Shown here: one piece after another, positions 20,519 through 25,351 of the stretch | How the letters are laid out: each line of letters starts with the position of its first letter | Numbering within the stretch: the first letter of the stretch is position 1 | Assembly (NCBI GenBank): GCA_000697335.1 | Contig: JNEM01016287.1 | Span: forward strand, 1-25,351 | From: Conidiobolus incongruus B7586 | Lineage: Eukaryota > Entomophthoromycota > Entomophthoromycetes > Entomophthorales > Conidiobolaceae | DNA length: 25,351 bases | Direction: 5' to 3' | Position numbers and translations under genes: made by a program | Notes under the pieces: generated by a model | Databases searched by the model: none | What the model saw: only the letters and a program-made list of their open reading frames with translations | Told to the model about the DNA's origin: nothing

Positions 20519-21230
20519 TTAATTTATAGTTTATTGTATTATAAATTTGCATATAATCATTTTCTACAATGCAATCCAATTTATCAAATTTATCAAGTTG
20601 ACATTGTTATAATAATAGCTGACAGACATTAATACAATAACAAAGTATCAATGATATTTAATTAATATTTGACTAAAAAATTTTCATTGATTATATTAGT
20701 AATATTTGTGAGAGTTTTCGAGAATTTTATATTGTATAATTTGTTCAAAAGCATTGGATGTTGCCAATAGGAGTAGGATGCAAAGCAATTCAATGGGAAT
20801 ATTTTTATGGCATCACCTCTTTGTTATTTATTGATAATGTATAGAATGTAATATTGGTCATATAAATAACTATAGAAAATTATCTCAATTTGTTAATGAA
20901 CCATAAATCAATTGATTATTAAAGGAATATTATGCACTAATTTAAAAATTCCCTCATTTTATCAATATAAATATCATATATTTTAATTTTAATCTTACGA
21001 AGAATCTCGAATCGCCTGTAATAATCAAATATAATTCAAATAGTAATATAACAAGTGAGAGAGAAAAAAGTTTTAAATTGATCAAAACAAGAAGATATAT
21101 TATTAATTTAATATTTTATCTAGTCAATAAATTATTTATCATTATAATAAATTTAATTGTCAACTCAATACTAGAATGACAGAAATATTGTTTTACAAAT
21201 AATCAACTTGTTTCATTATTCTACTATTGA

Positions 21231-21236
<6 letters not shown>

Positions 21237-21264
<28 letters not shown>
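21237..21264. repeat. (TA)14 microsatellite
   Basis: An uninterrupted alternating TA run ending just before ATCGG. It is likely length-variable and prone to cruciform formation. Confidence 0.85.
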
Positions 21265-21266
<2 letters not shown>

Positions 21267-21333
21267 CGGTTAATATTTGTAAACTTCATTAATATTTGTA
21301 ATTTTTAAAATAATTCAATAAATTGATTAGTTT

Positions 21334-21360
21334 AATAATAATAATAATAATAATAATAAT
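21334..21360 (+). repeat. TAA trinucleotide microsatellite
   Basis: About nine TAA/ATA units in a row, less than 100 bp from the TA run at 21237-21264. Confidence 0.85.
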
Positions 21361-22952
21361 TGTAACTACTAAGTTTGAATAGAATATATTCATTAAGAAT
21401 TTAATATTAATCGTAAATTCGTTTAATTAATTAATTTAATAATATTTAGATCTGAGTATATCGCTAATTCATACTAAAGTGATAAAGTTATAAAATGTGT
21501 GAAATTTATCAAATATTGAATTGAATATATAAATTTAAGAATAAGGGCCGAAAAGAACGGATGAAATATGTACAATTATTCAATTTTTACAAATCCATGA
21601 TAAATTTTCTCAACATGGTTACAAGATGGATATTTAACAAGCTATTATGGATTGGTTAAGTAAGTATTTTTTTAACTTATGAATATTAAATCACTTCACC
21701 TTCAGATTATTTTATATTATTCAAGAATGGTAGACTTTCTATACCTATAAAATCAATTAACTAAATGAATCAAGCTCTATTTAATTTGTTGACATTTGAT
21801 CAATTTTTTCATTGTTAAAAAATTAGATTAATTTTTGCAAGTTTAATAACGACTGTAAATATGTTTTATGAGGGTAGGTTGATTTCTAATCATTGTGTAT
21901 TTAATAAACATATATTAAGATTTTTTATAATTATATATTGTAATTTATTATAGTAATGGAATTGGTAATAATCCAGTTTATCTTTGATAGTTTATATCAC
22001 TGGAAATATTGTTAAAATTTGTTGTAAAACGCTATGTTAATTACTCATTATTAATAAAATTTATTTATAGAATAATTCTTAAATAGAAGAAAAGATAATA
22101 ATTTGTAATAATAATAATATTCTTAATGATTGGGAGTTTAATGAGAATTATTCGGTTATTATCAATATTTTTTTAAAATTAATGAAGTATTTACAGTAAT
22201 TGATTATTAATCTATCCAACTTACAAAACTGATCATTATCGGCCCAATTTAATGAGAAAACTCATAGTTTAAAATAGACCTCCAAAATTGATGAATTCCG
22301 CAGAGTGAAAACTAGAGAATTGGGGATATACAAATTTTCTGATTTAATAATTGAATTGATTAAATTAACAATTTTAAGTGATGAAAATCATAAAGTTCTG
22401 GATTAATATACTTTTACCATAGATTAACTGTAGTATTATTTTGTGGTGTTTGTATCAAATTGCTATATTAAGCTATCACATGATATGATATTAGATATAA
22501 CTCTTAAAATTAATAAAGATAATTTAAAAATAAAAATCAATACTTAGAAATCAAATATAATTTATCAATAATAATTACGGAATGAATGGAATCAAATAAA
22601 AATTCAAATAACAAAAATTGAAAATTAATTCCGAAATTTATTTGAATTAAAATTTTAATATAAACAACGATATAATCTTTCTCAAAATCATAAACAAAGA
22701 AAAAATTATCTAAAATTCATTAATATTTTAATAATTGAAAATTAATATAACCAAAATTTGAGATTTTACCAAATTTGTGAGTTTCTAAAATTAACCAATA
22801 TTATTTTAATATATTAATAACTAAAAACTGGTATTTCGTTTATTTTAATATGTATTGGACGGAATTATTATATATCCATATAGCCTTATTTTTTAGATTA
22901 TACAATTCGTTGAGCTATTTCTAGTAAGTTTGTTTCAAATTACTGGATTGGT

Positions 22953-23672
22953 TTAATCAACATTCATTTTATCATTGTCTTCATTAGAAGTATTTTCGGA
23001 TAAAATTTGAATTCCAGGATGATGATCTTGATTATTAATATCTTCACTGGAATCGTCTTCACTGGTGGAGTTAGACTGGGTAGGGAGCAAAATATCACTA
23101 TCTTTGGATTGATCACCCCTAGGATCTTGAATAAAATCCCATAGAGTGGTGGATTCCTCATTATTATTTGCCAATTTTAACTCTTTAATACTCCTATCCT
23201 GTTGAATTTTTGGTATGTCATCATTTTCATCCAATTCGTCTTGTTGACTTGAATTCACGTCAAAAATACCCAAACCTAAATTCTGAAGTCAGGAGAAAAA
23301 TTTGAAAAATCATATGGTTAATAAAATTTTTAATATGAAGAAAATGGTGAATATTACCATTTCAATATATTCTTCTTCATCTGAATTCACTTCTTCCATA
23401 TTCAGTAAATTATCGGTCGAATTTAAATTAGGAAGAAATTTATTTAATCTTTCAAGCACTAAAAAAGATCTTATTAGTTTTAATTAAAAAGATATTATGG
23501 GCAAAATACAGTTCGATTTTTCCAGTTTATAGGTTTTTAGTTTTGGAGGCGATGATAGCTGCGACAAACTGGGTAATTCTTCTATTTTATCGTCTAAATG
23601 GTTGTTATTGGAATATTTCTTAATTAGTCTTTGTTTTCAATTACCTGATATTGTTTTCTTATTATCACTCAT
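22953..23672 (-). CDS. NOPCHAP1: NOPCHAP1-like (DUF4598) box C/D snoRNP assembly protein, four exons
   Basis: My spliced model has exons 23672-23645, 23593-23510, 23458-23358 and 23282-22953. The introns are 51, 51 and 75 nt. Donors are GTAATT, GTATTT and GTAATA; acceptors are TTTAG, TTTAG and TTCAG; branch-like words are ACTAAT, ACTAAT and CTGAC. The product is 180 aa. Residues 36-46 (SNLLERLNKFL) and the following PNL match the family's LL-R-FLP block. Residues 68-77, YIEM joined across intron 3 to NLGLGIFD, match its EM-NLGLG signature. The C-terminal 100 residues are acidic and rich in Ser, Asp and Asn. From established work on the human protein, this family links NOP58 to the R2TP chaperone during box C/D snoRNP assembly in the nucleus. 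A short exon 1 and frame-restoring junctions support the model. Family assignment is from memory of motifs, not from a search. Confidence 0.75.
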
Positions 23673-23726
23673 TGCTTAATACTGATTTGAATTAATTCTA
23701 ATCATCTGATTTTCAACTAAATCGAA

Positions 23727-23737
23727 TTTATTTATAT
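23727..23737 (-). promoter_or_regulatory. Possible TATA element of the NOPCHAP1-like gene
   Basis: ATATAAATAAA on the minus strand lies about 55 nt upstream of the ATG. The base composition makes TATA-like words common, so the position is the main argument. Confidence 0.3.
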
Positions 23738-23739
23738 GA

Positions 23740-24460
23740 TTAATGAAATAAGAATTATGGGATTCATTTTATATTAAAATTTACACTTATGCATTTGTAT
23801 TTTATAGATAATGAAAAAATATCACTTTTCAAAGCATATATCTAATAACAATATGATTAAAGTATTTAATCCATTATCATTCATTCGTTAGTTAAAAATT
23901 GAAGCTATACGTCATTCAATGAATATACTGATAATATTTATTATTATCAACTCTTATTCACAATATAATTATTCACATTTGAAAAGATTTAAGAATATAT
24001 AATATTTCAATTAAAATAAATTAACACTTTTCCTGAATTTCCACTTGTTCTAAACACAACTATATATATTTAACCAAGGTTTAGATAAACCATCACTTGC
24101 AATACAGATACTTGAATATTATCTTACAATAGTATTTAGTCTCAAAAAGTATAGCGCCAATCACAGTTTTGTTATCCTAAGTCCAATATAAATAATTCTG
24201 CTATGCTTTTGCATCTAAAATATATGAACAATCTGAAATCTCATTGAACAGTCTTAGGTATTGGGATAAAGATAGAATGGTTAGAACTATATAGATTACA
24301 AGTGAATTCAAGCTTTAATCTCTATAATCAACCAACTCTTTAATCAAGGGGAAAGCAATATCCAAGCGGAAAAAATTATAAAAGTCTTTCGAAATAACTG
24401 AACCAAACCTTGAAGAAACAAATTCAATATCTCAAAAAAGGTTTTTTTATATATAGTATA
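23740..24460. other. Intergenic DNA, moderately AT-rich, no gene called
   Basis: The segment 24060-24440 is less AT-rich than the window average, but its frames on both strands carry stops at chance density. It retains normal CA/TG usage up to about 24440, after which the base pattern changes to the RIP-like type. Confidence 0.4.
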
Positions 24461-24462
24461 TC

Positions 24463-25351
24463 TGTAACATTGTATTAAAACTTAATTACAAACATTATGG
24501 CTTTAAAGTTTATTATAATGGGCATATAAAGGAACTCTCCTTGAAGTTATTATTAACTAGAAAATATACTTCGTTAATATAAATTTTATTTCCTTAATCT
24601 TAAAAAATAATATGTAATTTACAGTCTTTAATAAAAAAAATTATTATTACTTTGTAATTTAAATAATGGGGATTTTTTGCAATTGAAAAAAATTAATATT
24701 TTAATATATAAAATATAAAAATAATAGTTTCCTTCATTTCTAATAACTTTTTGCTATATTTTTAACAAAGTTCTGATACTTAAAAACCAATTCTTTTTAT
24801 TAAAGACTGAAATTTGATATTTTATAAACTTATTAAATTTTTTTGTAGAAATTTTCTTTCTTATAACCTAATTTTTAATTACCTAGAACAATTATAATCT
24901 TATAAGTTATAATCTAAAAATATACTAAATATGATAGTTTTTTCTAGTTATTTTTGATTAGAAAGTTTTTTATAACTTTAATTTTATTTATTTTATAATT
25001 ATCAAGTAAAATAATAAGTTATCTTATATTATATTAATAATACCAATTAAAAATAGTTTTATTTAAAAAAACAATATATAGTTTACTATTAATCAATTTT
25101 TTTTTAAAAATTTAATAAAAATAGCATATGTTATTATAATCTATTATAGTATATAATATTTGTTTATTAATATAGTATTTATTTAAAATAATTTGTAGAA
25201 AGGGTTTATTTAACTTAATTTAACATTTTAATTTATATTTTAATTAAAAATTATATAAAAAAATTTAAGATTCATTAATTATAATAATCTATTATAAAAA
25301 CCTTGGTTTTTAACTATAGTAAATTTAATTTAACAATAGTTATTCCAGCTT
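24463..25351 (+). mobile_element. RIP-like degraded element, possibly LTR retroelement entering the window
   Basis: From about 24463 the DNA becomes T/A-saturated with few CA/TG words, like 1-1563, and no coding frame survives. The start TGTAACATTG followed about 60 nt later by CATATAAAGG resembles the 5' end and TATA box of a long terminal repeat. If so, it is a truncated view of an LTR-retroelement fossil that continues past the window. No second LTR is visible, so family and age cannot be given. It looks broken throughout. Confidence 0.3.

Larger units (their letters stand above)
19750..22940. other. AT-rich intergenic DNA with microsatellites, no gene seen
   Basis: No convincing coding frame. 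It contains (GATTC)4 at 20286-20305, an AAT run at about 20496-20518, a TA run at 21237-21264 and a TAA run at 21334-21360. A slightly GC-richer patch at 20740-20830 has no frame. Confidence 0.5.

Noticed and set aside
23302-23487. 61-codon plus-strand frame
   Set aside because: Opposite-strand shadow of exon 3 and introns 2 and 3 of the NOPCHAP1-like gene; no ATG-supported or conserved content.
23619-23644. A 26-nt mini-intron ending at the first AG (ACTAATTAAG) of intron 1
   Set aside because: It would put exon 1 into a frame with an immediate stop. The next suitable AG at 23594 restores the frame and gives a 51-nt intron matching intron 2.
1-25351. tRNA genes, CRISPR arrays, riboswitches, bacterial-type promoters
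   Set aside because: No GGTTCRANNCC B-box with a matching A-box was found on either strand by eye, no spaced repeats were seen, and the window is eukaryotic, so the bacterial feature classes do not apply.

Overview
This window looks like nuclear DNA of a fungus. The evidence is one Zn(II)2Cys6 binuclear-cluster regulator, a DNA-binding class largely restricted to fungi, and one split gene with two 51-nt introns and one 75-nt intron. Those introns have GTAATT/GTATTT/GTAATA donors and CTAAT- or CTGAC-type branch sites. By eye the DNA is about four-fifths A+T and very gene-poor. The exact lineage cannot be fixed from sequence alone. Most reading frames here are chance openings or shadows.

Layout. 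1-1563: a T/A-saturated block bounded by two inverted copies (1-208 and 1354-1563) of a repeat with AACCTRTAAA ends. CA/TG dinucleotides look scarce and TA abundant, as in DNA altered by repeat-induced point mutation (RIP). 1564-5240: AT-rich, no gene seen. 5244-5567: a GC-richer island with a 108-codon stop-free minus-strand frame of unknown identity. 5650-8360: AT-rich, no gene. 8370-8544: a possible tiny two-exon minus-strand gene for a 34-aa membrane peptide. 8600-10720: AT-rich, with a 28-nt perfect palindrome at 9633-9660. 10826-11557: the Zn2Cys6 regulator gene on the minus strand, with a TATA box, a pyrimidine-rich leader and a comparatively GC-rich upstream region to about 12.1 kb. 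12130-15690: AT-rich with hairpins. 15690-16170 and 16530-17060: two GC-richer islands that look like decayed sequence or structured RNA and were not identified. 17070-19120: AT-rich. 19124-19342 and 19424-19723: two weak minus-strand coding candidates. 19750-22940: AT-rich with microsatellites. 22953-23672: a four-exon minus-strand gene that I reconstruct as a NOPCHAP1/DUF4598-family protein, a box C/D snoRNP assembly factor. 23740-24460: intergenic. 24463-25351: a second RIP-like block that may begin with an LTR, running off the window.

The two recognisable genes show no functional link: one is a sequence-specific regulator and the other a ribosome/snoRNP biogenesis factor. The simplest reading is an AT-rich, gene-sparse chromosomal block lying between two degraded mobile-element patches, with a few functional genes and some GC-rich relics left in it.
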